Positions 16,585-24,944 of a stretch of DNA of 64,000 bases are shown here, one piece after another. The notes beneath the pieces were generated by a model. That model was not told where the DNA came from. It did no database searches and was given only the letters and a program-made list of their open reading frames with translations. Origin of the DNA: Streptomyces venezuelae (GTDB lineage: Bacteria > Actinomycetota > Actinomycetes > Streptomycetales > Streptomycetaceae); assembly GCF_008642375.1 (NCBI RefSeq), contig NZ_CP029194.1, positions 7,310,501 to 7,374,500 on the forward strand, given 5' to 3'. Both the position numbers and the translations under genes were made by a program. Within the stretch, counting starts at the first letter, position 1. Each line of letters opens with the position of its first letter.

Positions 16585-17868
16585 ATGCGAAGCACCCACT
16601 GGGCACGGTTGGCACTGGCCTCGATCACAGCCGCGACGCTTGCGGGCTGCGGCCTCGGCGACCCGAACGGTTCGGACGGCCCGGCCGCCGCCGCCACCGG
16701 TGAGGTGAAGGGCAAGGTGTCGCTCCAGACCTGGGCCCTGAAGCCGAAATTCACCGACTACATGGAAGGCGTCATCGACGCCTTCGAGGCGAAGTACCCC
16801 GGAGTCCAGGTCGAGTGGCTCGACCAGCCCGGCGAGGGCTACTCCGACAAGGTCCTCAGCCAGGCCTCCGGCGGCACCCTGCCCGATGTGGTCAACCTCC
16901 CGCCGGACTTCGCGCTGCCGCTCGCCAGGCAGAGCATGCTCCTCGACGTCGCCAAGGCCGACCCGAAGCTGGCCGGCGACTACATCGAGGGCGGCATCGA
17001 CGCCTACCGCTTCGCGGGCAAGGACGGCGCCTACGGCTACCCCTGGTACCTCAACACCGACGTCAACTACTGGAACTCCGAACTGCTCGCCAAGTACGGC
17101 CTGGACGCCCGGAAGCCGCCGAACGACCTGGACGAGCTGATCGCCCAGGCCCGGACGGTCAAGGAGAAGTCCGGCGGCGCCACGTACCTGATGAGCCGCA
17201 AGCCCGGCCTGGGTGATCTCGCGGACGCCGGGGTGAAGATCATGGCCGACGACGGCAAGAGCTTCACCTTCAACACCCCCGAGGCCGCCGCCGTACTCGA
17301 CAAGTACCGGAGCGCCTTCAAGGACGGCCTGCTGCCCAAGGACGTTCTCACCGAGACCTACGCAGGAAACGCCAAGCTGTTCAATGCCGGCACGGTCGCG
17401 TGGACCACCGGCGGAGGCAACTACATCACCAGCCTCGCCACCGACAACCCCACCCTCGCCCCCAAGGTCGTCCCTTCCGCGGCGATGGGCACCCCGCCGC
17501 TCTACGTGCAGGGACTCTCGGTCGCGCGGAACACCAAGAACCCGGCCGCGGCCGTCGCGTTGGCCCGGTGGGTGACCAACGCCGAGAACCAGGCCGCCTT
17601 CGCCCGCCTGACCAGCATCTTCCCCTCCACCAAGACCTCCGCCGCAGACCCGTTCTTCCACCAGAGCGACGGCGGCAACGCCGGTGACGCCAAGGTGATC
17701 GCGTTCACCTCGCTGGCCAAGGCGCGGATACTCCAGCCCGTCGAGGTCAACGACGCGATGAAGACGGTGGTCAACCAGCAGATCGCACTCGCGATCAGCG
17801 GTGAGACCGACTCCAAGCAGGCACTGGACACCGCGGTCAGCCGCTGCAACCAGCTCCTGAAGGGCTGA
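16585..17868 (+). CDS. ABC sugar transporter, solute-binding lipoprotein
   Basis: A 427-residue family 1 (MalE/UgpB-like) extracellular solute-binding protein. A lipobox TLAGC places the lipidated Cys at residue 22. The mature protein begins with a Ser/Gly/Ala linker, then VSLQTWALKPKFTDYMEGVIDAFEAKYPGVQVEWLDQPG-like sequence. It captures a sugar, probably the oligomannose released by GH85, and hands it to the two permeases downstream. No ATPase gene is in the operon, as is usual in Streptomyces, where a shared MsiK-type ATPase serves many importers. Start after CAGGGAGACC. Confidence 0.92.
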   Translation: MRSTHWARLALASITAATLAGCGLGDPNGSDGPAAAATGEVKGKVSLQTWALKPKFTDYMEGVIDAFEAKYPGVQVEWLDQPGEGYSDKVLSQASGGTLPDVVNLPPDFALPLARQSMLLDVAKADPKLAGDYIEGGIDAYRFAGKDGAYGYPWYLNTDVNYWNSELLAKYGLDARKPPNDLDELIAQARTVKEKSGGATYLMSRKPGLGDLADAGVKIMADDGKSFTFNTPEAAAVLDKYRSAFKDGLLPKDVLTETYAGNAKLFNAGTVAWTTGGGNYITSLATDNPTLAPKVVPSAAMGTPPLYVQGLSVARNTKNPAAAVALARWVTNAENQAAFARLTSIFPSTKTSAADPFFHQSDGGNAGDAKVIAFTSLAKARILQPVEVNDAMKTVVNQQIALAISGETDSKQALDTAVSRCNQLLKG

Positions 17869-17874
17869 CGCCCC

Positions 17875-17942
17875 GAAGTCGCGGTGCGGCGGTCTTCAGC
17901 CTGGTCCGTCCGACGCGCCGAAGCCGTGGCGCGGCGGCCTTC
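17875..17942 (+). repeat. Two imperfect 23-bp repeats in the lipoprotein-permease gap
   Basis: Two copies of a GAAG...CTTC segment (17875-17897 and 17920-17942, period 45 bp) agree at 19 of 23 positions. Each is itself an imperfect palindrome. Such stems between binding-protein and permease genes commonly stabilise the upstream mRNA and lower permease expression; that role is inferred. Confidence 0.5.
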
Positions 17943-18026
17943 CGCCCGCGATCCGGCCACCGCGCCGCCCGGCGCGCACCGCCCGCGCTGCCCCCGTCGG
18001 CCGTCACCTTCCGGGAAGGCACCTCC

Positions 18027-18899
18027 ATGACCCACCGACGCTGGTTCACCCCCTGGCTGCTCGCCGGGCCTGCCGTGCTCTGGCTGGTGGCCTTCAACCT
18101 GTGGCCTGCCGCCAACACGGTGATCCTCTCCTTCACCAACGCCAAGCCGCTCGGCGGCGGGCACTTCACCGGCCTCGACAACTACGAACGCGCGCTCAAT
18201 GACGAGCAGCTGGCCGACGCGCTGGTCAACAGCATCGTCTACCTGGCCGTCTGCCTGCCGCTTCTCACGCTGCTGCCGCTGCTGCTGGCCCTGCTGGTGG
18301 AGCGGAAACTGCCCGGCATCACCTTCTTCCGCACCGCCTTCTACACCCCGGTGGTCGCGTCCGCCGTCGTCGTCGCGCTCATCTGGGGCTGGGTCCTGGA
18401 CGACCGCGGTCTGCTCAACGGCCTGCTCGGACAGTTCGGCCTGACCGACCGGCCCGTCTCGTTCCTCACCGACCGCTGGCTGCTCCTGTTCAGCGCCATC
18501 GCCCTCACGACCTGGAAGGGCCTCGGCTACTACATGGTGATCTACCTGTCGGCGCTGGGAAACGTCGGCCGGGAGCTCCACGAGGCCGCCGCCGTCGACG
18601 GCGCCTCCGCCCTCCGGCGTTTCTGGCACGTCACGGTCCCCGGGGTGCGGCCCACCATGCTGCTGGTCTCGGTGCTGATCTCCGTTTCCGCCCTCCGGGT
18701 CTTCTCCGAGCTGTACGTGCTCTCCAACGGCACCGGCGGACCCGGCGGCCGGGACATGTCGGTGGTGATGCTCATCCAGATGTACAGCCGCGGCTTCAGC
18801 GGGCACATCGGGTACGCCTCCGCGCTCAGCCTGCTGCTCTTCGTGATCACCATCGGGCCGATGCTGCTGCTGGCGCGGCTCGGCAGGAAGGCGGCCTGA
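18027..18899 (+). CDS. ABC sugar transporter permease 1 (MalF-like)
   Basis: A 290-residue permease with six predicted membrane helices. The cytoplasmic EAA loop that docks to the ATPase is LHEAAAVDGASALRRFWHVTVPGVRP. The N-terminus (WFTPWLLAGPAVLWLVAFNLWPAANT) is typical of the MalF/UgpA type in Gram-positives. It pairs with the next gene, whose ATG follows three bases after its stop. Confidence 0.92.
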   Translation: MTHRRWFTPWLLAGPAVLWLVAFNLWPAANTVILSFTNAKPLGGGHFTGLDNYERALNDEQLADALVNSIVYLAVCLPLLTLLPLLLALLVERKLPGITFFRTAFYTPVVASAVVVALIWGWVLDDRGLLNGLLGQFGLTDRPVSFLTDRWLLLFSAIALTTWKGLGYYMVIYLSALGNVGRELHEAAAVDGASALRRFWHVTVPGVRPTMLLVSVLISVSALRVFSELYVLSNGTGGPGGRDMSVVMLIQMYSRGFSGHIGYASALSLLLFVITIGPMLLLARLGRKAA

Positions 18900-18902
18900 G
18901 CG

Positions 18903-19745
18903 ATGGCCCGAGGCTTCGGCACCCCGTCGGCCGGCGAGAAGACGGTCCGCTACCTGCTCCTCCTCCTCGTCCTGCTGCTCACCATCGGCCCCTTCCTCTG
19001 GCAGCTGTCCACCTCGCTCAAGGGCCCCGGCGAGGACGTCTACTCCCGCACCCCCGGCTTCCTGCCCGACGACCTGACGTTCGCCAACTACGCGAAGGTC
19101 GCCGATACCGTCCCGGTCTGGACGTATGCGGCGAACTCGCTGGTGGTGGCGGCGATCGCGGTGGTCGGCAACGCCGTCGGGGCGACCCTCGCCGGATTCG
19201 CGCTGGCCCGGCTGCGCTTCCGCGGCGTACGGCTGGTGCTCGGCCTGTTCCTGGCCACACTCGTCCTGCCCGGTGAGGTCACCATCGTCTCCCAGTACGT
19301 GACCGTGCGCAGCCTCGGCCTGACCGACACCCTGACCGGCGTCGCCCTCCCCGGTGCGATCGCGATGCTGAACGTGCTGCTGATGCGCACCGCCTTCGCG
19401 GCCGTCCCACCGGACCTGGACGCCGCCGCGCTGGTCGACGGGGCGAACGTCTGGCAGCGGCTGGTCCACGTCGGCCTGCCGAACGTGCGCGGCATGCTCA
19501 GCGTGGTCGTCATCTTCACCTTCATCGGAGCCTGGGACGACTTCCTGTGGCCGCTGATCGTCCTCAACGACCCCGGCAAGTACACGCTCACCGTCGGCCT
19601 GCAGTACCTGAACGGCACGTTCAGTGCCAATCCCCGGGTGATCGCCGCCGGGACCATGATCGCCTTCCTGCCGATCGTCGCCGTGTTCGCCACCCTCCAG
19701 CGCTTCTTCTTCCGCGGCGTCGAAGAAGGCGCGGTCAAGGGATGA
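18903..19745 (+). CDS. ABC sugar transporter permease 2 (MalG-like)
   Basis: A 280-residue permease with six predicted helices and the EAA-loop equivalent LDAAALVDGANVWQRLVHVGLPNVRG. The end, FFFRGVEEGAVKG, is the usual C-terminus of MalG/UgpE-type permeases. It forms the heterodimeric channel with permease 1. A 40-bp gap leads into the glycosidase gene. Confidence 0.92.
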   Translation: MARGFGTPSAGEKTVRYLLLLLVLLLTIGPFLWQLSTSLKGPGEDVYSRTPGFLPDDLTFANYAKVADTVPVWTYAANSLVVAAIAVVGNAVGATLAGFALARLRFRGVRLVLGLFLATLVLPGEVTIVSQYVTVRSLGLTDTLTGVALPGAIAMLNVLLMRTAFAAVPPDLDAAALVDGANVWQRLVHVGLPNVRGMLSVVVIFTFIGAWDDFLWPLIVLNDPGKYTLTVGLQYLNGTFSANPRVIAAGTMIAFLPIVAVFATLQRFFFRGVEEGAVKG

Positions 19746-19785
19746 CCGCGCCGGAGAACGCACTCACAAAGGAAAACGCCCGAGC

Positions 19786-21051
19786 ATGACCAACTCATCC
19801 CAGGACCGCCCACGAGTCCCGCGCTTCGGCGTCAACTACACCCCGAGCGAGGGCTGGTTCCACCACTGGCTCGACTTCGACCTCGACACGGTCCGCGCCG
19901 ACCTCGACTCCGTGGCGGCTCTCGGCCTCGACCACCTGCGTGTCTTCCCGCTCTGGCCGCTCTTCCAGCCCAACCGCACCCTGATCCGCCCCCGGGCCGT
20001 CGAACAGCTGGTCCAGCTCGCCGACGCCGCCGCCGAGCGCGGTCTGGACGTCGCCGTCGACGGCCTGCAGGGCCACCTCTCCAGCTTCGACTTCCTGCCC
20101 TCCTGGACCACCACCTGGCACCGGCGCAGCCTCTTCACCGACCCCGAGGTCCTCGACGGACAGGCCACCTACCTGCGCACCCTCGCCGCCGCACTCTCCG
20201 ACCGGCCCAACTTCCTCGGCATGACCGTCGGCAACGAGATCAACCAGTTCTCCGGCGAGGCCCACCCCGACCCCGACCCGATCACCCCCGGCCAGGCCGA
20301 GGCCTGGCTGCACCGGATGCTCGCCGCCTGCGAGGAGGGAGCCCCCGGCCGACTGCACCTGCACGCCGAGTACGACGCCGCCTGGTACGAGGACGACCAC
20401 CCCTTCACCCCCGTGCACTGCACCCGGATCGGCGCGGCCACCGCCGTGCACTCCTGGGTCTTCAACGGCACCGCGCAGCGACACGGCCCCACCGCCGTCG
20501 CCACGGAGCAGCACGCCGCCTACCTGATCGAGCTCTCCAAGGCCTGGGCCCACGACCCCCGGCGCCCGGTCTGGCTCCAGGAGGTCGGCGCACCCGCCCC
20601 GCACATCCCCGCCGAGGGAGCCGGCCGGTTCGCCCGTACGACCGTCGCCGCGGCGCTGGACTGCCCCGACCTCTGGGGTGTCACCTGGTGGTGCTCCCAC
20701 GACGTCGACCGGTCGCTCGCCGACTTCCCCGAACTCGAGTACAGCCTCGGCCTGTTGACCAACGGCCGGCAGGTCAAGCCGGCCGGCGCGGTCATCGCCT
20801 CGCTGGTGGCGGACGTCCGCGCGGGCTGGTCGCCGCCGCCCGTCCGCTCGACCGCGCTGGTCCTCGACCTGCCGGACGAGGCGCCCAAGCGGTCGCTCTG
20901 CGCGCCCGGTGGAGCGTACTTCGAGGCGTTCATGCGACTCGCCGCCGACGGAGTCAGGCCGACCGCCGTCCTCGCCCGAGACTCCGAGAACGCGGAACAC
21001 CTGGCCGCTCGGGGTATCACCGAACTCGTCACCGTCGACAGGACCAGCTGA
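19786..21051 (+). CDS. Cytoplasmic GH5-type (clan GH-A) glycosidase, probable beta-mannosidase
   Basis: A 421-residue TIM-barrel glycosidase without signal peptide. RFGVNYTPSEGWFHHW opens the barrel; the acid/base Glu151 is in VGNEINQF and the nucleophile Glu266 in WLQEVGAP, as in GH5. Intracellular GH5 enzymes of subfamily 18 act as beta-mannosidases on the Man-beta-1,4-GlcNAc core of N-glycans in bifidobacteria. The present context (GH85 endoglycosidase, alpha-mannosidase, importer) makes the same role likely here. Subfamily assignment needs an alignment. It follows permease 2 with AAAGGAAA as ribosome binding site. Confidence 0.82.
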   Translation: MTNSSQDRPRVPRFGVNYTPSEGWFHHWLDFDLDTVRADLDSVAALGLDHLRVFPLWPLFQPNRTLIRPRAVEQLVQLADAAAERGLDVAVDGLQGHLSSFDFLPSWTTTWHRRSLFTDPEVLDGQATYLRTLAAALSDRPNFLGMTVGNEINQFSGEAHPDPDPITPGQAEAWLHRMLAACEEGAPGRLHLHAEYDAAWYEDDHPFTPVHCTRIGAATAVHSWVFNGTAQRHGPTAVATEQHAAYLIELSKAWAHDPRRPVWLQEVGAPAPHIPAEGAGRFARTTVAAALDCPDLWGVTWWCSHDVDRSLADFPELEYSLGLLTNGRQVKPAGAVIASLVADVRAGWSPPPVRSTALVLDLPDEAPKRSLCAPGGAYFEAFMRLAADGVRPTAVLARDSENAEHLAARGITELVTVDRTS

Positions 21052-21081
21052 CCAACCGTCACCCATAGGGAGTCACATTCC

Positions 21082-24000
21082 ATGCACGACGACCGCAGCC
21101 TCGTCGAGTCCCGCCTCAAGCGCGTCCTGGAGGAGCGCATCCGCCCGGCCGTGTACCCCGAGTCCGTCCCGCTGGCGGTCGCCATCTGGACCGCCCCCGA
21201 CGAACCCGTACCCGTCGCGGAAGGACTGGCCGCGCCGCGCACCCCGATCGCCGTCGGCACGGAGTGGGGCGCGCCCTGGGGCACCAGCTGGCTGACCGTC
21301 TCCGGCACCGTCCCGCCCGAGTGGGCGGGTCGCACCGTCGAGGCGCTGATCGACCTCGGGTTCGACGCCAACATGCCCGGATTCCAGTGTGAAGGCCTGG
21401 TCTACCGGCCCGACGGCACACCGGTGAAGGGCCTCAATCCCCGCAACCAGTGGGTACGGATCGCCGGCCCGGCGGTCGGCGGGGAGGAGGTGCTGCTGCA
21501 CGTCGAGGCCGCGTCCAACCCCGTCGTCCTGGACTACCACCCCTTCCTGCCGACCGAGCTGGGCGAGAAGGAGACGGCCGGCGACAAGCCGCAGTACCGG
21601 CTGGAACGGATGGACCTGGCCGTCTTCGACGAGACGGTGTGGCAGCTCGTCATCGACCTCGAGGTGCTCGGTGAGCTGATGGCGGAGCTTCCGGTCGAGG
21701 GCGCGCGCCGGTGGGAGATCCTGCGTGCCGTCGAGCGAGCCCTCGACGCGCTCGACCTGCAGGACGTCAACGGGACCGCGGCGAAGGCCCGTACGGAGCT
21801 GGTCGGCGTACTCGCCACGCCGGCCGAGCCGTCCGCGCACCTCATCAGCGCCGTCGGTCACGCCCACATCGACTCGGCCTGGCTCTGGCCGCTCCGCGAG
21901 ACCGTCCGCAAGGTCGCCCGCACCACCGCCAACATGACCGCCCTGCTGGAGGACGAACCCGAGTTCATCTACACGATGTCCCAGGCGCAGCAGTACGCCT
22001 GGATCAAGGAGCACCGGCCGGAGGTGTACGCGCGGGTCAAGAAGGCGGTCGCCGAGGGCCGCTTCGTCCCGGCCGGCGGCATGTGGGTGGAGTCCGACAC
22101 CAACATGCCCTCCTCCGAGGCGATGGCCCGTCAGTTCGTCCACGGCAAGCGGTTCTTCCTGGACGAGTTCGGCGTCGAGAACGAGGAGGCCTGGCTGCCG
22201 GACACCTTCGGCTTCGCCGGCGGCCTGCCGCAGATCATCAAGGCGGCCGGCTCCAAGTGGCTGCTGACCCAGAAGATCTCGTGGAGCCAGATCAACACCT
22301 TCCCGCACCACACCTTCCTCTGGGAGGGCATCGACGGCACCCGGATCTTCACCCACTTCCCGCCCGTCGACACGTACAACTGCTCCATGCGCGGCAAGGA
22401 GATCGCCCACGCCGCACGGAACTTCAAGGACAAGGGCCGCGCCAGGCACTCGATCGCCCCGACCGGATGGGGCGACGGGGGCGGCGGGACGACCCGCGAG
22501 ATGGTCGCCAAGGCCGCGCGGCTGCGTGACCTGGAGGGCTCGGCACGGGTGAGGTGGGAGCGACCCGCCGACTTCTTCGCGAAGGCCGAGGCCGAGTACC
22601 CCGAACCGCCGGTGTGGGTGGGCGAGCTGTACCTCGAACTCCACCGGGCCACCCTCACCAGTCAGGCGAGGACCAAGCAGGGCAACCGGGCGAGCGAGAA
22701 CCTGCTGCGGGAGGCCGAACTATGGTCCGCCACCGCGGCCGTTCGCGTCGGAACGCCTTACCCGTACCAGGAGTTGGACCGGATCTGGAAGACCGTGCTG
22801 CTGCACCAGTTCCACGACATCCTGCCCGGTTCCTCGATCGCCTGGGTCCACCGGGAGGCGGAACGCACGTACGCCGCCGCGGCCGAGGAGCTGAACGGCA
22901 TCGTCGACCGGGCACAGCGGGCCCTGGCAGGCACCGGGGAGGGCACCGTCGCCTTCAACGCCGCTCCGCACGCACGGGGCGGGGTCCCGGCCGGTGGCGC
23001 GACGCCGGTGACCGGACCAGGTTCCGGCTGTACGGTGACCGGCCGGCCGGAAGGCGGGTACGTGCTCGACAACGGGCTGCTGCGGGTCGCCGTGGACGCG
23101 CGAGGGCTGGCGGTGTCGGTGCTCGATCTGCGCTCCGGGCGGGAGACCCTCGCCCCCGGCGCGGCCGCCAACCTGCTGCAGATCCACCCCGACTTCCCCA
23201 ACATGTGGGACGCCTGGGACGTCGACTCCTTCTACCGCAACACCGTCACCGATCTGACGGACGCCGACGCGGTCGAGATCGCGACCGACACCCCGCACCT
23301 CGTGACCGTACGGGTCACCCGCTCCTTCGGCTCCTCCCGCGCCGTCCAGACGCTCACCCTCGCCGCCGGGGAAGCACGGCTCGACCTCGCCACCGAGGTC
23401 GACTGGCACGAGACCGAGAAGTTCCTGAAGGCCTCCTACCCGCTCGACCTGCGGACCGACAGCTACGCCTCCGAGACCCAGTTCGGCCACCTCAACCGCC
23501 CCACCCACACCAACACCAGCTGGGAGGCCGCCAAGTTCGAAGCCTGCAACCACCGCTTCGTCCACCTGGAGGAACCCGGCTGGGGCGTCGCCCTGGTCAC
23601 CGCCTCCACATACGGCCACGACGTCACGCGTGCCGTGCGCCCCGAGGACGGCGGCACCACGACCACCGTCCGGGTCTCCCTCCTGCGCGCCCCCCGCTTT
23701 CCCGACCCGCACACCGACCAAGGGCTGCACCGCTTTCGGCACGCACTCGTCCCCGGAGCCGACATCGGCGACGCCGTACGGGAGGGCTACCGCATCAACC
23801 TGCCCGAGCGACGGGTCACCGGCACCGCGGACGTCGCCCCGCTCGTCACGCTCGACAACGACGCTGTGGTGGTCAGCGCGGTGAAGCTCGCGGACGACGA
23901 GAGCGGCGACGTGGTGGTGCGACTGTACGAAGCCCGGGGCGGCCGTGCCCGTACCCGCCTCACGCCGGCGTTCGAGCACGGGCCGGTCCGCACATGCGAC

Positions 24001-24102
24001 CTGCTCGAACGGCCGGTCGGCGACGTCGAGCCGACGGACGGCCGCGTCGAACTCCACCTGCGGCCCTTCCAGCTGCTCACCCTCCGCTTCACCCGCGCCT
24101 GA
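21082..24102 (+). CDS. GH38 alpha-mannosidase
   Basis: A 1006-residue cytoplasmic enzyme. The N-terminal Ig-like domain (about 1-240) precedes the GH38 catalytic domain. VGHAHIDSAWLWP supplies the Zn ligands His262 and Asp264, and LPDTFGFAGGLPQI the nucleophile Asp374. Further motifs are GWGDGGGGTT and LHQFHDILPGSSI with metal-binding His, followed by C-terminal beta domains (about 600-1006). It removes alpha-linked mannose from imported high-mannose oligosaccharides, leaving the beta-mannosyl core for the GH5-type enzyme. Last gene of the ABC operon, 30 bp after the GH5 gene. Confidence 0.92.
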   Translation: MHDDRSLVESRLKRVLEERIRPAVYPESVPLAVAIWTAPDEPVPVAEGLAAPRTPIAVGTEWGAPWGTSWLTVSGTVPPEWAGRTVEALIDLGFDANMPGFQCEGLVYRPDGTPVKGLNPRNQWVRIAGPAVGGEEVLLHVEAASNPVVLDYHPFLPTELGEKETAGDKPQYRLERMDLAVFDETVWQLVIDLEVLGELMAELPVEGARRWEILRAVERALDALDLQDVNGTAAKARTELVGVLATPAEPSAHLISAVGHAHIDSAWLWPLRETVRKVARTTANMTALLEDEPEFIYTMSQAQQYAWIKEHRPEVYARVKKAVAEGRFVPAGGMWVESDTNMPSSEAMARQFVHGKRFFLDEFGVENEEAWLPDTFGFAGGLPQIIKAAGSKWLLTQKISWSQINTFPHHTFLWEGIDGTRIFTHFPPVDTYNCSMRGKEIAHAARNFKDKGRARHSIAPTGWGDGGGGTTREMVAKAARLRDLEGSARVRWERPADFFAKAEAEYPEPPVWVGELYLELHRATLTSQARTKQGNRASENLLREAELWSATAAVRVGTPYPYQELDRIWKTVLLHQFHDILPGSSIAWVHREAERTYAAAAEELNGIVDRAQRALAGTGEGTVAFNAAPHARGGVPAGGATPVTGPGSGCTVTGRPEGGYVLDNGLLRVAVDARGLAVSVLDLRSGRETLAPGAAANLLQIHPDFPNMWDAWDVDSFYRNTVTDLTDADAVEIATDTPHLVTVRVTRSFGSSRAVQTLTLAAGEARLDLATEVDWHETEKFLKASYPLDLRTDSYASETQFGHLNRPTHTNTSWEAAKFEACNHRFVHLEEPGWGVALVTASTYGHDVTRAVRPEDGGTTTTVRVSLLRAPRFPDPHTDQGLHRFRHALVPGADIGDAVREGYRINLPERRVTGTADVAPLVTLDNDAVVVSAVKLADDESGDVVVRLYEARGGRARTRLTPAFEHGPVRTCDLLERPVGDVEPTDGRVELHLRPFQLLTLRFTRA

Positions 24103-24142
24103 TGGGTCGCCCTGACCACTAGGCACACGTCGTACCCGAGGC

Positions 24143-24172
24143 AACGGGTGGCACGGCGACGTGCCACCCGTT
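24143..24172. terminator. Bidirectional terminator
   Basis: A perfect 13-bp stem, AACGGGTGGCACG (24143-24155) with its complement (24160-24172) and a GCGA tetraloop, between the convergent GH38 and DUF5988-like genes. It touches the latter's stop codon. Confidence 0.8.
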
Positions 24173-24384
24173 CACTCGGCCACGTAGGTGCGGTACATCC
24201 ACTCGAACACCAGGAGGCCCCGTCCGTCGTGGTGCGCGTGGGTGGAGCCGTTGGCCCTGTAGTGCTCGTAGCGGTTCCCGAGGAAGAGTTTGAACGTGTC
24301 CTCGGTGTTCTCGACGTAGCGAACCCTCTCCTGGTCGGGAACGGCCCGGCCACCCTGCAGGATCACGTTGGGTCGGTTGCTCAT
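24172..24384 (-). CDS. Small DUF5988-like protein
   Basis: A 70-residue protein. NVILQGGRAV...ERVRYVENTEDTFKLFLGNRYEHY...HHDGRGLLVFEWMYRTYVAE resembles small actinobacterial proteins assigned to DUF5988, often found beside secondary-metabolism genes. Function is unknown. GGAGGAAGGA just upstream of the ATG is a strong ribosome binding site. The ruin of a mutase gene lies 40 bp upstream. Confidence 0.7.
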   Translation of the reverse strand: MSNRPNVILQGGRAVPDQERVRYVENTEDTFKLFLGNRYEHYRANGSTHAHHDGRGLLVFEWMYRTYVAE

Positions 24385-24424
24385 GAAGATCCTTCCTCCA
24401 TCTCGAATCGGTCGGACGCGTGCG

Positions 24425-24721
24425 TCAGAAGGCGTCGGTCGGGGCGTAGGTGCCCCAGACCTCGCGCAGGGCGTTGCATGACTTCGCCGACGGTGGCCCG
24501 GGCCCTGAGGGCGTCCTTCATCGGGTGGAGGACGTTGTCCGTGCCTTCCGCCGCCTTCTTCGGCTCGACGACGGCCGGCCCGTGTACATCGACGGATACA
24601 CACCACGCGTGAACGGATACGCACCCGGCTCGCCCAACTTCCCGGCCGGATCCCAGCCCTCCAGAGCATCTGGCCCGTAGACCGGCTCGATCGGCAGCCC
24701 CGACTCCGACTCGCGCGCCAT
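24425..24721 (-). pseudogene. Remnant of an acyl-CoA mutase large subunit gene (methylmalonyl-CoA mutase family)
   Basis: From ATG 24721 the first 50 codons give an intact mutase N-terminus (SGLPIEPVYGPDALEGWDP, then GEPGAYPFTRGVYPSMYTGR). At about 24572 the sequence jumps, in another frame, to the family's C-terminus: EPKKAAEGTDNVLHPMKDAL and RARATVGEV. An extra base at about 24479 then shifts frame again before CNALREVWGTYAPTDAF and a stop at 24425-24427. Full-length members have well over 500 residues, so the whole substrate barrel is deleted. What remains cannot be an enzyme. The clean ends show the loss is recent. Confidence 0.85.
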
Positions 24722-24944
24722 GTGCTGTGCCTCCCTTGCCCGACAGGTCCACAGGAGCCGAAGCCCACGGTTACGAGCATCGACGGGCGGGCTAACACGG
24801 TGCTCCCGGCGATCTAATCGCGGGCTTTCGGCACGGCGTCTCGCCGCTGCAACGGACGCGGGCGCCCGCAGGGGAGATTCCCCGGCAGACGCCCGCCGTC
24901 GTGCTTCTCGGCCCGCCGGTGCCCGACCGGCGTTCAGCCGGTGC

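Noticed and set aside
17502..19763. A 753-codon minus-strand frame opposite the ABC permeases
   Set aside because: It is Gly/Asp/His/Gln-rich with no domain; the plus strand encodes two clear permeases with EAA loops.
19795..21066. 423-codon minus-strand frame opposite the GH5-type gene
   Set aside because: No domain; the plus strand has both GH5 catalytic glutamates.
12732..24102. Glycan locus as part of the PKS cluster
   Set aside because: It has its own regulator and operators and is separated by strong terminators; enzymes and transporter form a complete catabolic set of their own.
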